From contig NZ_PGEP01000001.1 of the NCBI RefSeq assembly GCF_002797445.1, positions 1,425,001 to 1,489,000 of the forward strand: a stretch of DNA of 64,000 nucleotides, in the 5' to 3' direction. Of the stretch, positions 26,215 through 35,244 are shown piece after piece; position 1 is the first letter of the stretch; the number at the start of each line of letters is the position of its first letter. The DNA is from Acidovorax sp. 69. GTDB taxonomy: Bacteria; Pseudomonadota; Gammaproteobacteria; Burkholderiales; Burkholderiaceae_C. The position numbers and the translations under genes are program-made. Under the pieces are notes generated by a model. That model was given only the letters and a program-made list of their open reading frames with translations. It was not told the origin of the DNA and searched no databases.

Positions 26215-27474
26215 CTAGCTCTTGGATATGTTCAGCATCGTAGATCGTGTATCGCTGAAAGCGCCTGCGAGCGAACGCCTTGTGTCGCCAGCGCAAAACT
26301 CTGCCCAGTCTTGCATCATCTTGCGCCGTTTGTCCAATGCATCGCCGCGGCGGTATGCAGCTTCAACCCTGTTGTCCAGAACGTGAGCCAATGCTTGCTC
26401 AGCGATATCCCGAGGGTGATTGGTGAGTTCACCTGCCCAATCGCGGAACGTAGAGCGGAATCCGTGGGGCACTGCATCCACCTCCATGCGACGCAGCACA
26501 GAAGTCAATGCCATATCCGAGAGAGCTTTTCCGCTTTCGGTTGAAAAGACCAGATCAACATCTGCCTTCTTGGGGAGCTTTTTCAGAATTGCCAGTGCGA
26601 AGCTGGACAAGGGTACGCGATGCTCTTTGCCTGCCTTCATGCGTTCAGCGGGAATTGTCCAGACGGAAGCGTCAAGGTCAAACTCATCCCATCGAGCACC
26701 TCTCACCTCACCACTGCGTGAAGCGCAAAGAATCGCAAACTCCAGCGCACGCGCAGCGAGACCTTCTCGGCGACGAAGCGCATTCATGAACTCAACCATC
26801 TTGGCGACGGGAAGTGCGCGATGGTGTTCAACCTTTTGAATCTTTCCTGGGGCGGGCAGCAACTTGTCGAGATGGCCCTTCCAGCGTGCTGGGTTGTCGC
26901 CAGTCCGATATTTGCGAACGGTGGCCCAGTCGAGCACGCTCTCGATACGTCCACGCAGGCGCGTGGCGGTCTCGGTCTTTGTTTTCCAGATGGGCTCCAG
27001 AACCTTCAATACGTGGTCTTGTCCGACATCCTGGACCAGAAGATCTCCGAGGTGTGGGTATGCATAGGTTTCCAGGGTTGCACCCCACTGGGCTCGGTGC
27101 TTGGGGTTCTTCCAACCCTCGCCATGGGCCTCGATATAGGCAAGAGCTGCCTGTTTGAATGTCTTCTGCGTTGCCTGCTGCGCCTTGAGGCTGCTGGCGA
27201 TTGCCAGACGCTGCACGATGGGATCGATACCTTGGTCAATCTGCTCTTTGGCTGCGCGGGCCTTCTCCTTGGCTTTGGCCAAAGGCACTTCCGGAAAACC
27301 GCCAAGACCCATGTGCCTGCGTTTGTTTCCCACCATGGTTCGTAGGACCCAGGACCTTGCGCCCGACTCCACTACATAAAGGTACAGGCCCGCCACGCCG
27401 CCCACGGCATGGTGTCCCACCTTCGTCAGGCGCCCAACCTCCAAGGCCGACAGTTCTTTCGCTTTGCGTGCCAT
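26215..27474 (-). CDS. Tyrosine-type site-specific integrase of a genomic island (P4-like, DUF4102 N-terminus)
   Basis: Catalyses integration/excision of the element. The 419-residue product has the N-terminal DUF4102 arm-binding domain (LTKVGHHAVGGVAGLYLYVV, GGFPEVPLAKAKEKA), a core-binding SAM-like domain (about residues 103–185) and the catalytic domain (about 215–395). Candidate catalytic residues are all present: Arg253 (CASRSGEVRG), Lys in the beta-hairpin region (MKAGKEHRVPLS), His337 and Arg340 (PHGFRSTFRDW), His364 (LAHVLDN) and the nucleophile Tyr374 (VEAAYRR). It is full length and looks functional. The start codon lies about 250 bases from the putative attachment site. No excisionase gene is recognised in the window. 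Confidence 0.92.
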   Translation of the reverse strand: MARKAKELSALEVGRLTKVGHHAVGGVAGLYLYVVESGARSWVLRTMVGNKRRHMGLGGFPEVPLAKAKEKARAAKEQIDQGIDPIVQRLAIASSLKAQQATQKTFKQAALAYIEAHGEGWKNPKHRAQWGATLETYAYPHLGDLLVQDVGQDHVLKVLEPIWKTKTETATRLRGRIESVLDWATVRKYRTGDNPARWKGHLDKLLPAPGKIQKVEHHRALPVAKMVEFMNALRRREGLAARALEFAILCASRSGEVRGARWDEFDLDASVWTIPAERMKAGKEHRVPLSSFALAILKKLPKKADVDLVFSTESGKALSDMALTSVLRRMEVDAVPHGFRSTFRDWAGELTNHPRDIAEQALAHVLDNRVEAAYRRGDALDKRRKMMQDWAEFCAGDTRRSLAGAFSDTRSTMLNISKS

Positions 27475-27602
27475 CTTTCGAATCCCAAAGTCACATCCTT
27501 GATGTCAGCGAGCCCGGCAAAGAGCTCTCTGATGTCAAATTGTGCCGCGTTTTTATCCGCCATGGTATCTACCATAAAAGATCCGATTGAATCAGATTGG
27601 GC

Positions 27603-27693
27603 TGGACTGATTTGGACTTTGAGATCGAGTGATTTTTGGAAAAACTTATATAAATCAGCGGTCTAGGTGTTGCGCTTGGACTGATCTGGACTT
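27603..27693 (+). repeat. 17-bp direct repeat next to the integrase gene, candidate arm-type Int sites
   Basis: TGGACTGATTTGGACTT at 27603–27619 recurs as TGGACTGATCTGGACTT at 27677–27693, with one mismatch and start points 74 bases apart. Both copies lie between the integrase start and the CCA motif at 27727. Tyrosine integrases of this class bind direct repeats (arm sites) near the core site, so this is the obvious interpretation, but it is inferred from position alone. Confidence 0.45.
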
Positions 27694-27715
27694 CGTCGGA
27701 AGTTCGGCGGACGGA

Positions 27716-27729
27716 CACCCTCTCCGCCA
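27716..27729 (+). other. Putative right attachment site: tRNA-Ser-like 3' end remnant
   Basis: CACCCTCTCCGCCA reads like the 3' end of a bacterial tRNA-Ser (acceptor strand CCTCTCC, discriminator G, CCA). No T-arm or tRNA body precedes it: the upstream bases lack the TTCGAAT loop, and no GGAGAGG 5' strand occurs within 100 bases. This is what remains at the distal end when an element integrates into the 3' end of a tRNA gene and the intact tRNA stays at the other end, here to the left of the window. It is followed 8 bases later by a strong terminator. The whole 27475–27987 interval holds only these sites and the selD leader. Confidence 0.4.
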
Positions 27730-27737
27730 GCATCAAG

Positions 27738-27780
27738 GCCCTGTAGCTATTAAAAATTAGCTACAGGGCTTTTTTCTTTT
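27738..27780 (+). terminator. Rho-independent terminator at the island/backbone boundary
   Basis: A perfect 12-bp stem, GCCCTGTAGCTA (27738–27749) pairing with TAGCTACAGGGC (27758–27769), encloses an 8-base AT loop and is followed by a T-rich tract (TTTTTTCTTTT). It follows the tRNA-like CCA motif by 8 bases, as expected for the original terminator of a tRNA gene. Confidence 0.85.
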
Positions 27781-27987
27781 AGGCTTGTGGGTAAGAGTTC
27801 GGGCCACTGGCCTGCCGGTGCGGATGGCTTGGGTATTGAGGTTGACCTGCCGCCATTGCCGTTGTTGCTTCACTGGGCCTCAAGCTGGATTTGAGCAGTA
27901 GATTTTGGTGATTCTGTGCTGATTCCTCAGCGGCGCCAGAATAGGGGTTGCGCAGCCTGCGCCTGAAGCCTGGAAATAGAATCCTGC

Positions 27988-29040
27988 ATGTCCCAAGCCA
28001 CCCCCACGACGCCTCGTATCCGCCTCACCCAGTACAGCCACGGCGCCGGCTGCGGCTGCAAGATCAGCCCCAAGGTTCTGGATGTGATCCTGGCGGGCAG
28101 TGGAGCGCAGCATCTAGACCCCCGGCTTTGGGTGGGCAACACATCGCGGGATGATGCGGCGGTATATGCCCTGGATGACGGGCGCGGCGTAGTGTCTACC
28201 ACCGATTTCTTCATGCCGATCGTGGACGACCCCTACGATTTCGGGCGCATTGCCGCCACCAACGCCATCAGTGATATCTACGCAATGGGCGCCGATCCTC
28301 TGATGGCGATCGCCATTCTGGGATGGCCTGTGAATGTTCTGCCCCCCGAAGTCGCGCGCGAGGTGGTGCGCGGTGGGCGCGCGGTGTGCGACGCAGCTGG
28401 GATTCCTCTGGCCGGTGGGCACTCCATCGATGCGCCGGAACCCATTTTTGGTCTGGCGGTGACCGGTGTCGTGGAAAAACGCCACCTCAAGCGCAACGAC
28501 ACGGCCACAGCCGGATGTCGCCTGTATCTGACCAAGCCGTTGGGGATCGGAATCCTGACCACCGCCGAGAAAAAAGCCAAGTTGCGCCCGCAGGACGTGG
28601 GTGTTGCGCGTGACTTGATGTGTACGCTGAATAAGCCGGGCAGTCGGTTTGGCAAGCTGGCAGGCGTGATGGCCATGACAGACGTTACCGGTTTCGGTTT
28701 GCTGGGGCATCTGGTCGAAATGGCCGAAGGCAGTGGTTTGAGCGCAGTGATTGACTATGCCGCAGTGCCCCGCCTTGCAGGAGTCGGTTACTACATGGAC
28801 CAAGGTTGTGTACCGGGTGGCACGCTGCGCAACTTCGACAGTTATGGTGAAAAAATTGCACCGTTGACCGATGAGCAAAAGCACCTGCTGTGCGACCCCC
28901 AGACCAGCGGCGGGCTTCTGATTGCGGTGAGTCCTGAAGGGGAGTCATCGTTTCTGCAGACGGCTACCGAGCTGGGGCTTGCGCTGGAGCCGATTGGTCA
29001 GCTCACCCCGCGACAGACCTTCGCCGTCGAGTTGCGCTGA
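27988..29040 (+). CDS. selD: Selenide, water dikinase (selenophosphate synthetase)
   Basis: Makes selenophosphate from selenide and ATP. The 350-residue product has the N-terminal active-site loop [11 protein letters not shown], with Cys (not selenocysteine) and the essential Lys. [10 protein letters not shown] and [20 protein letters not shown] bind ATP/Mg, and [19 protein letters not shown] is typical of the AIRS-like fold. The stop overlaps the mnmH start by one base (TGATG), so the two are coupled. selA, selB and selC are not in the window, so at least part of the selenophosphate goes to 2-selenouridine in tRNA. Confidence 0.96.
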   Translation: MSQATPTTPRIRLTQYSHGAGCGCKISPKVLDVILAGSGAQHLDPRLWVGNTSRDDAAVYALDDGRGVVSTTDFFMPIVDDPYDFGRIAATNAISDIYAMGADPLMAIAILGWPVNVLPPEVAREVVRGGRAVCDAAGIPLAGGHSIDAPEPIFGLAVTGVVEKRHLKRNDTATAGCRLYLTKPLGIGILTTAEKKAKLRPQDVGVARDLMCTLNKPGSRFGKLAGVMAMTDVTGFGLLGHLVEMAEGSGLSAVIDYAAVPRLAGVGYYMDQGCVPGGTLRNFDSYGEKIAPLTDEQKHLLCDPQTSGGLLIAVSPEGESSFLQTATELGLALEPIGQLTPRQTFAVELR

Positions 29041-30158
29041 TGGCGACCCAACTGGCGGACTACCGGCACATTTTTTTGAACGATGTGCCCATGATGGATG
29101 TGCGCGCGCCTGTGGAGTTTGGGCAGGGCGCCTTTCCAGGAGTGATCAACCTTCCTTTGATGGACGATGGTGAGCGTCAGCAGGTGGGTACCTGCTACAA
29201 GCAAAAGGGTCAGAACGCTGCCGTCGCGCTTGGCAATCAGCTGGTTTCAGGAGCCACCAAGCGGGCCCGCATTGAAGCCTGGGCACATTTTGCCCGGGCG
29301 CATCCTGTGGGCGCCCTCTATTGTTTTCGTGGGGGGCTGCGGTCCCAGATCGTTCAGCAATGGCTCCAAAACGAGGCGGGCATTGAATACCCACGCGTGA
29401 TGGGGGGCTACAAGGCCCTGCGCACGTTCCTCATCGAAACCACGCAAGCAGCTGCTTCGCAGTGCGGATTTGTGGTGTTGGGGGGACTGACGGGAACTGG
29501 CAAGACCGAGGTGATCTTGCAGTTGGCGAACGGCCTGGACCTGGAGGGACATGCCAACCATCGGGGTTCCAGTTTTGGGCACCGTGTCAGTGCGCAGCCC
29601 GTGCAGATTGATTTTGAAAATCGACTGGCCATTGACCTGCTCAAGAAGCGTGACCGTGGATATGGATCTTTTGTGATCGAAGACGAGGGGCGGCACGTGG
29701 GCAGCTGTTCTGTACCCCTGGAGCTTCGGCAGCGTCTGGAGCAGGCGCCTCTCGTGTGTCTTGAAGACAGCTTTGATGCCCGGGTGGAGCGCATCCTGCA
29801 TGACTATGTGGTGCAGCAATGTGCCGACTTTGTGGCGACCCATGGCGAAGTACAGGGCACCGCAATGTTCGGCGCCCGCCTGCAGGAGAGCCTGGGCAAG
29901 CTCGCCAAGCGGTTGGGTGGAGACCGCTACCAGGTATTGCGCACAACCATGCAGAACGCATTGCTGCGGCAGCACAGCCACGGAGACCCGTCCCTGCACC
30001 GGGACTGGATTGCAGCGGTTATGCGCCACTACTACGATCCGATGTATGCCTATCAGCGACAAAGCCGGGCCGATCGCATCGTGTTTCAGGGCGATCGCAG
30101 CGCTGTCATGGACTATCTGCGCGAGTCTGCAAGTGCGGACCCAGTGCCGCTGGGTTAG
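29040..30158 (+). CDS. mnmH: tRNA 2-selenouridine synthase
   Basis: Replaces sulfur by selenium in 2-thiouridine at the wobble position of Lys/Glu/Gln tRNAs, using selenophosphate from SelD. The 372-residue product has an N-terminal rhodanese domain ([20 protein letters not shown]) with the catalytic Cys in [13 protein letters not shown]-terminal P-loop domain follows ([13 protein letters not shown]), then [16 protein letters not shown] and [13 protein letters not shown]. Also known as SelU/YbbB. Its 3' end overlaps the end of the opposing CHASE2 kinase gene by 4 bases. Confidence 0.96.
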   Translation: MATQLADYRHIFLNDVPMMDVRAPVEFGQGAFPGVINLPLMDDGERQQVGTCYKQKGQNAAVALGNQLVSGATKRARIEAWAHFARAHPVGALYCFRGGLRSQIVQQWLQNEAGIEYPRVMGGYKALRTFLIETTQAAASQCGFVVLGGLTGTGKTEVILQLANGLDLEGHANHRGSSFGHRVSAQPVQIDFENRLAIDLLKKRDRGYGSFVIEDEGRHVGSCSVPLELRQRLEQAPLVCLEDSFDARVERILHDYVVQQCADFVATHGEVQGTAMFGARLQESLGKLAKRLGGDRYQVLRTTMQNALLRQHSHGDPSLHRDWIAAVMRHYYDPMYAYQRQSRADRIVFQGDRSAVMDYLRESASADPVPLG

Positions 30159-32500
30159 CCGCTGGGGGTGCCGCCCTGTGGGGTGTCCTTGGGCTGCGGC
30201 AGCACCAGTCGGAACTCCGCGCCGCGTCCTACGTCGCTGTCGACCTCCAGTGCTCCGCCGTGGCGTTGCACCACGGTGTGTACCAGCGCCAGACCCAGGC
30301 CCACGCCTTCGATGGACGGGTGGCTGCGGTCGTGCAATCTTTGGTATGGCGCGAACACCTGGCCCTGGAGTTCGGGGGCAATGCCGGGCCCCTGGTCACG
30401 CACCGACACCACCCAATGGGGCCCGCGTGCAGTGAGGGAGCACTCCACCGTGCCGCCGTCCGGGCTGAATTTGATGGCATTGTTGAGCACGTTGGCCAGG
30501 GCGCGGGACAGCAGGGCGCGGTCGCCCAGGAAGGGCGCGGTATCGGGGATGGCTGCGGTGCGCACGTCCACATTGCGGTCGCGGGCCAGGGCCCAGAGGT
30601 CGTCGGCGGTTTCCGCCAGCACGGCGACGAGGTCCATGGGCGCAAATCGGTATTCCTGCGCCTGCGCGCTCGCCAGTTGCACGAAGTTTTCTGCCATGCC
30701 CAGGGACGCTTGCGCATAACGCTCGATGCGCAGCATCAGCTCTTCGTCGGACATGCGGCCAGGGTAGGCGCGCTGCATCTCCAGCAGCGTGAGGATGGAT
30801 GCATTGGGCGCGCGGATGTCGTGCGAGATGAAGTTCATGGCCTGGTCACGCTGCTGCAAGGCCCTGCGCATGTCGGTGAGATCCACCAGCGTCAGCAGCC
30901 AGCCCGCGTTGGCCAGGTCAGTGAAGGGTTTGCACTGCACCAGCAGGCTTCTGCCTTGCGCGTCGCATCCCTCGCTTTGTTCCGGTATGGAGCGGTGGTG
31001 CAGAAGTTCCCGGGTGAGCAATGGCTGATGGGTACCCACCCGCATCAGATCGGCCAGCAGATCCACCACCGACTGGCCCTGCAGTGAGGGCTGTGTCGCG
31101 CCACCCAGGTGCTCGCGTGCCGCCATGTTGGCCAGCAGGACCACTCCCTCGGGGTCACAGACGATGCTGGGCGAGGGCAGTTGTTGCAGGCTTTTGCTCA
31201 CGAAGTGGTGCAGGTCGCGCAGCTGGCGTGATGCGCGTTCGACGGCGTTAATGCGGCGCTCCAGAAAGTCCGCCGAATCGCCCGACCGCTTTCGCATCCG
31301 CATCGACAGACCTTCCCGTTGCAGGTTTTCCATTTCCAGGCGCAGAAAATGTGCAGCTGCGCTGAGGCGCCGCCAGCTCCAGAGCGGGTAGGCCAGCACC
31401 AGCCCCAGGATGGCCGCCGCCGGTGCAAATTGCAGGCCCAGCCACCCGGGCAGGGAAACGCTCAGCAACAGGGTTGCGATGGCCAGCCCTGCACTGGTCA
31501 GCAGTGCGGCCAAGGGGCCGACGAGCAGCAAGGCCAGCAAGGCACAGGCCACGGGGACGAGGTTGAACAGCATGTTGACGGCTAGTGAGGCGGGCGCGAT
31601 CTGCTCGCCCGACAAGCGTGCATCGAGTACATGGGCTACGACTTCCACCCCGGGCATCAGGCGTGACTGCTGGCTGACCGGCGTGGCAAACATATCGCCC
31701 AAGCCCGAGGCGGCTGCACCGACCAGCACATACTTGCCTCGGAACGCATCGGCAGGCACGGTGCCCCGAAGCACGTCGATGTATGAATAGGTGGTGAATT
31801 GCGAAGGACCGCTGGCATAGGCGATCAGTGTGGGGCCGGTGCGTTCCCAGGGGCTCCCGTTGGGCACAGATGCTTGTGCGCGGGTGCAGGGGGCCGGGCC
31901 GGATTGGCGAGCGTTGGCGACGCACTGCAGGGCCATGCTGAAGTGGGGCCAGGGCGCAGTGGCGGGGCCTTCGTGCAGATACAGGCTGCGCACTACGCCA
32001 TCGCCGCCCGGGGCTACATGCACGTGTCCCAGGTCGGCGGCAACCTGGGCGAAAGCAGGCCACGGCAGGTCGGTCGTATTGCTGTGGGCCCCGTAGCCAC
32101 GCCGGAGCACGGGCAGCACTATCCGCCCACTGCGCCGGATGGCATCGGTCAAAAGCAGGTCGTCTTCGGGGTAGTCGAGGTCTGCTTCATTGAACAGCAC
32201 ATCCATGCCGATGACCTTCGGGTTGTGCTCCGATATGCGCGAGATCAGTTCGGCGTGCAGGGCCCGGCGCCAGGGCCATCGGCCAATTGCTGCAATGCTG
32301 GGGTCATCGATGGCGACGATCACGATATCCGGGTGTGGGGGGCGTGAAAGCAGGCGCAGCCCGGTGTCTTGCACCAGATGGTTCACGCGGTCCAGACTCT
32401 CTGGGGTGCTGAGCCAGGCCACCAGCCCCAAAAGTGCAATGCTCAGAACCATCCACTCCAGGCGGCGCCGTAGGCGGCGGCTGTGCGCGATGTTCTGCAT
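30155..32500 (-). CDS. CHASE2-domain membrane sensor histidine kinase
   Basis: A 781-residue sensor. TM1 is about residues 14–30. A large periplasmic CHASE2 domain (about 40–310) contains [32 protein letters not shown], the [10 protein letters not shown] motif and [17 protein letters not shown]. It is followed by three closely spaced transmembrane helices (about 315–385), a PAS-like segment (about 450–520), HisKA with the phosphoacceptor His near 559 ([13 protein letters not shown]), and HATPase_c with N box ([14 protein letters not shown]), DQGPGIAP and [12 protein letters not shown]. The likely partner is the OmpR-type regulator at 34395–35093, with a FecR/LysM protein encoded between them. 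This periplasmic-domain-plus-three-helix layout is standard for CHASE2 proteins; the ligand is unknown. Confidence 0.9.
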   Translation of the reverse strand: MQNIAHSRRLRRRLEWMVLSIALLGLVAWLSTPESLDRVNHLVQDTGLRLLSRPPHPDIVIVAIDDPSIAAIGRWPWRRALHAELISRISEHNPKVIGMDVLFNEADLDYPEDDLLLTDAIRRSGRIVLPVLRRGYGAHSNTTDLPWPAFAQVAADLGHVHVAPGGDGVVRSLYLHEGPATAPWPHFSMALQCVANARQSGPAPCTRAQASVPNGSPWERTGPTLIAYASGPSQFTTYSYIDVLRGTVPADAFRGKYVLVGAAASGLGDMFATPVSQQSRLMPGVEVVAHVLDARLSGEQIAPASLAVNMLFNLVPVACALLALLLVGPLAALLTSAGLAIATLLLSVSLPGWLGLQFAPAAAILGLVLAYPLWSWRRLSAAAHFLRLEMENLQREGLSMRMRKRSGDSADFLERRINAVERASRQLRDLHHFVSKSLQQLPSPSIVCDPEGVVLLANMAAREHLGGATQPSLQGQSVVDLLADLMRVGTHQPLLTRELLHHRSIPEQSEGCDAQGRSLLVQCKPFTDLANAGWLLTLVDLTDMRRALQQRDQAMNFISHDIRAPNASILTLLEMQRAYPGRMSDEELMLRIERYAQASLGMAENFVQLASAQAQEYRFAPMDLVAVLAETADDLWALARDRNVDVRTAAIPDTAPFLGDRALLSRALANVLNNAIKFSPDGGTVECSLTARGPHWVVSVRDQGPGIAPELQGQVFAPYQRLHDRSHPSIEGVGLGLALVHTVVQRHGGALEVDSDVGRGAEFRLVLPQPKDTPQGGTPSG

Positions 32501-32562
32501 GGTGGTGCGTCAGCCAACGGCGGGAAAACCCGCGCAGGTCTGCGGGGCGGACTCTGCGCGGC

Positions 32563-34308
32563 TCAAGGGCGACCCACCTGCTCGCCGCCGGAGGTGGACA
32601 ACGGCAGGCCGGCTCCGGTGCGTAGACCAGACCCCACGCGGATCTTGCGTGGTGGCGAAAAATCGCTTTCCAGGCCACTGGGGTCCAGCACCCGAATGCG
32701 TATCAGGTACTCGCCCGCAGGCAAGTTGCTCGCCGTCCATGTGGGTGTCTCAAGCAAGGTGTCCTCGATGACCGTGTTGAAGGCGAGATCCGCAGCGGCA
32801 GCCCGTTGCAGCTGGAACCGCTGCCCTGCTTGGGCGGGCCAGTGCAGGTGTACTGTGGGGTCGCCGTCCTGGGCTTGCAGCGCCTGCAGCGACAGCGTGG
32901 CCGGGCGGTCTGCCACCGTGAACGGCTGCTGTGGTGCAAAAGGCCCTTGGTCGGCCTGGCCCTCAGGCAATTGCAGCAGGCTGGCAATGCGCCAGAAGTA
33001 GGAGCCTGCGGGCAGAGCACCGACAGGAAGTCGACATTCACCCAGGCGCTGTTCGTCCAGCACGGGAGTCGTGAACTTTGCATCGGTGGCCACTTGCACC
33101 CGGTACCAGCGTACGCCGGGTACTTCGGTGCATCGCAGTTCCGCTGCGCCACGGGGCACCACGGCGCCCGGAGCGGGGTGTTGGTACAGCGGCGCCACGG
33201 GCCGTGTCTTGACGGTGAATGGTTGCACCGTGGGCAGACCGGCGATCCCCGCGTCGTCGATGGCCCGCACTGCCAGGTAGTAACGCCCGTCGTCGAGCAC
33301 CTTCCAGCGCAATTGCCCGCTGGCGAAGTTGCCATTGCGCACTACCTGGGTGAACTCTGCGTCTGTTGCGACCTGGGCTGCGTAGCGAACTGCACCGGGC
33401 GCTGAGGGGATGTCAATGGCGAGGAGTCCTGCGTCTCCCAGTATGGCTGGCATGCCCGAGGTATCAGGGGGCGGCAGAAGGGGGCGTGCTGGGCCCACCG
33501 TGCCATCGCTGGTCACCGCCAGGCCCTGTCCCGGCGACAGCAGGGAGGTCGGGGCCGATAGCGATGCGGCGGGCTTGCTGTCGGTATCGCGTCTTGATTG
33601 CACCGCCACCGATCCATTGAGCACCGACGCAGTGGTCTGGCCAGAATCGGCCATGACCACACTGAAGTGGGTGCCGCGAACGCTGGTCACAGCGAGTGGG
33701 GTGCGAATTTCGAACCGGCGCAGGGGGTCGCTGTTGGGAGGGACGGTCGATTCCATGCCCCCCTCGCGCATCTCCAGCACCGACTGCACGCTGCCTGCAC
33801 GGCCACGTCGGCGCAATTGTCGCAATTGCAGGTCAGATTGCGCCTGAACCCTGATCACGGTGCCATCGGCCAGTCTGACCGCCACAAAGGATTCAGGGCC
33901 GACCTGCAGTTCAGTGCCTTCTTCGAGCTTGCCACCGGGGGTGACGGCTGCTGGCGTGTCGTTGGTGCGGGCCCGCGATGTGACGGTTCCCTGAACAAAT
34001 TGCACGGTGGCCGACTCGCTGGGCTGCAGGCGTACGGGAATCCAGACCACGGAGCCTGGCTGCAGGCGGCGCGGGTCGGCCACCTTGTTGCGGGCCTGCA
34101 ATAGCTGCCACTGCCGGGGGGCTGCCAGATAGGCGCGTGCCAGCCCCTCCAGGGTGTCACCTTCTTTGACGAGGTGGGCAATTTCGTCCCCTGCTGGCAC
34201 TGCGAGGGCTGCTTGCGCACCTCGGCCACCAAACCCTGCGATGGCTGCCAGGGCAAGTGCTGCCACAGTGCATGGAGTCCAGCGGACATGTGGGATCGTA
34301 GCTACCAA
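32563..34308 (-). CDS. Secreted LysM–FecR–domain protein with Fn3-like repeats
   Basis: The start is a TTG at 34308, chosen because AGGAGA lies 7 bases upstream and no other start precedes the signal peptide. The 581-residue product has a signal (VAALALAAIAGFGGRGAQA). A LysM domain for glycan/peptidoglycan contact spans about residues 45–95 (LVKEGDTLEGLARAYLAAP, VWIPVRL). A FecR domain spans about 140–225 (VRLADGTVIRVQAQSDLQL, PLAVTSVRGTHFSV). Three Fn3-like repeats follow in the C-terminal half (each with a WK, WR or W core and a YYLAV, YFWRI or YLIRI strand). FecR proteins paired with CHASE2 sensors are a recurrent arrangement, so it probably forms part of an envelope-sensing unit with the kinase downstream. 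Confidence 0.85.
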   Translation of the reverse strand: MVATIPHVRWTPCTVAALALAAIAGFGGRGAQAALAVPAGDEIAHLVKEGDTLEGLARAYLAAPRQWQLLQARNKVADPRRLQPGSVVWIPVRLQPSESATVQFVQGTVTSRARTNDTPAAVTPGGKLEEGTELQVGPESFVAVRLADGTVIRVQAQSDLQLRQLRRRGRAGSVQSVLEMREGGMESTVPPNSDPLRRFEIRTPLAVTSVRGTHFSVVMADSGQTTASVLNGSVAVQSRRDTDSKPAASLSAPTSLLSPGQGLAVTSDGTVGPARPLLPPPDTSGMPAILGDAGLLAIDIPSAPGAVRYAAQVATDAEFTQVVRNGNFASGQLRWKVLDDGRYYLAVRAIDDAGIAGLPTVQPFTVKTRPVAPLYQHPAPGAVVPRGAAELRCTEVPGVRWYRVQVATDAKFTTPVLDEQRLGECRLPVGALPAGSYFWRIASLLQLPEGQADQGPFAPQQPFTVADRPATLSLQALQAQDGDPTVHLHWPAQAGQRFQLQRAAAADLAFNTVIEDTLLETPTWTASNLPAGEYLIRIRVLDPSGLESDFSPPRKIRVGSGLRTGAGLPLSTSGGEQVGRP

Positions 34309-34394
34309 GTCAAATCTCCTGTGTGTGGCCCGGGACAGCCGCTGTCGTCCACGGCAATTTCTGTGGGGCGTTGGGCCAGTGGCGGCTTGCTGGC

Positions 34395-35093
34395 TCAGCC
34401 TTTGCGCTGGGCTTCGACAGCCTCGAACCGGTAGCCCACGCCATACACCGCCGTGACGATGAAGCCGTTGGCAGGGCGCAGGTCCAACAAGGTGCGCAAA
34501 CGTGAGATGTGGGTGTCCAGCGAGCGCGAAATGACATCGGCCACCTGGCCCCAGACAATTTCCTTGAGGTGGTCGCGCGACAGCAGTCTGCCCATGTTCT
34601 GGAACAGGAACAGCGCGAGGTCGTATTCGCGGTTCTTCAGGTCCACCGGCACACCGTCCATCTCGATGGACCGGGTTTCGGGCAGGAACCGGTAGCGGCC
34701 AAACTCCGCCACACTGGCGGCGTTGTCGGGGTATGCGCGGCGCAACAAGGCCGCCACACGCGCGTTGAGTTCTCCGATGCGCACGGGTTTCACCATGAAA
34801 TCATCGGCCCCGCTTTCCAGTCCCTCGACAATGTCGCGCTCTTCCTGGCGGTTGGTGACAAACAGAATGGGCAGTTGGGCTGCCACGTTTTTGCGCACCC
34901 AGCGCACCACCTCGGGCCCCGTGGTGTCGGGCAGGTGCCAGTCCACGATCAGCAGGTCAAAGGTTTCACGGCGCAGCGTGCGCAGCAACTCGGCGCCCGT
35001 CAAATGCGTGTGGCAGACATGGCCCATGGCCTCGGTGGCCTGTTTGATCAGATCCAGCTGAAGCGCATCGTCGTCCAGTGCGGCTATGCGCAT
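34395..35093 (-). CDS. OmpR-family response regulator of the CHASE2/FecR cluster
   Basis: The 232-residue product starts at an ATG behind GGAGAA. The receiver domain has an acidic triad (ALDDDA), the phosphoacceptor Asp51 (LLIVDWHLPD), Thr (LFVTNR) and Lys (FMVKPV). The winged-helix domain (about 130–228) is slightly unusual: VDLKNREYDLALFLFQNMG and ISRSLDTHISRLRTLL. It lies upstream of the FecR and CHASE2 kinase genes on the same strand and is their likely output. No operator could be assigned. The 151 bases between it and the next upstream gene hold nothing recognisable. Confidence 0.9.
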   Translation of the reverse strand: MRIAALDDDALQLDLIKQATEAMGHVCHTHLTGAELLRTLRRETFDLLIVDWHLPDTTGPEVVRWVRKNVAAQLPILFVTNRQEERDIVEGLESGADDFMVKPVRIGELNARVAALLRRAYPDNAASVAEFGRYRFLPETRSIEMDGVPVDLKNREYDLALFLFQNMGRLLSRDHLKEIVWGQVADVISRSLDTHISRLRTLLDLRPANGFIVTAVYGVGYRFEAVEAQRKG

Positions 35094-35244
35094 GGTTCTC
35101 CCCGTCGGAAATGCAGTCGCGGATTATTTGCGATATCCCTCGCCGGATCTGCCCCTGCGCTGGCACTTTTCGGGTGTTTTGACATTTGTTGACTCTTTGT
35201 GGTCTGCGAGACATGCGCGGCGCTGCCGCCGTTGGGGCGGTTCA

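Noticed and set aside
27640..27729. A complete tRNA gene ending in CCA
   Set aside because: Only the 3' acceptor strand is present. There is no matching 5' strand, anticodon arm or TTCGANT loop in the preceding 100 bases.
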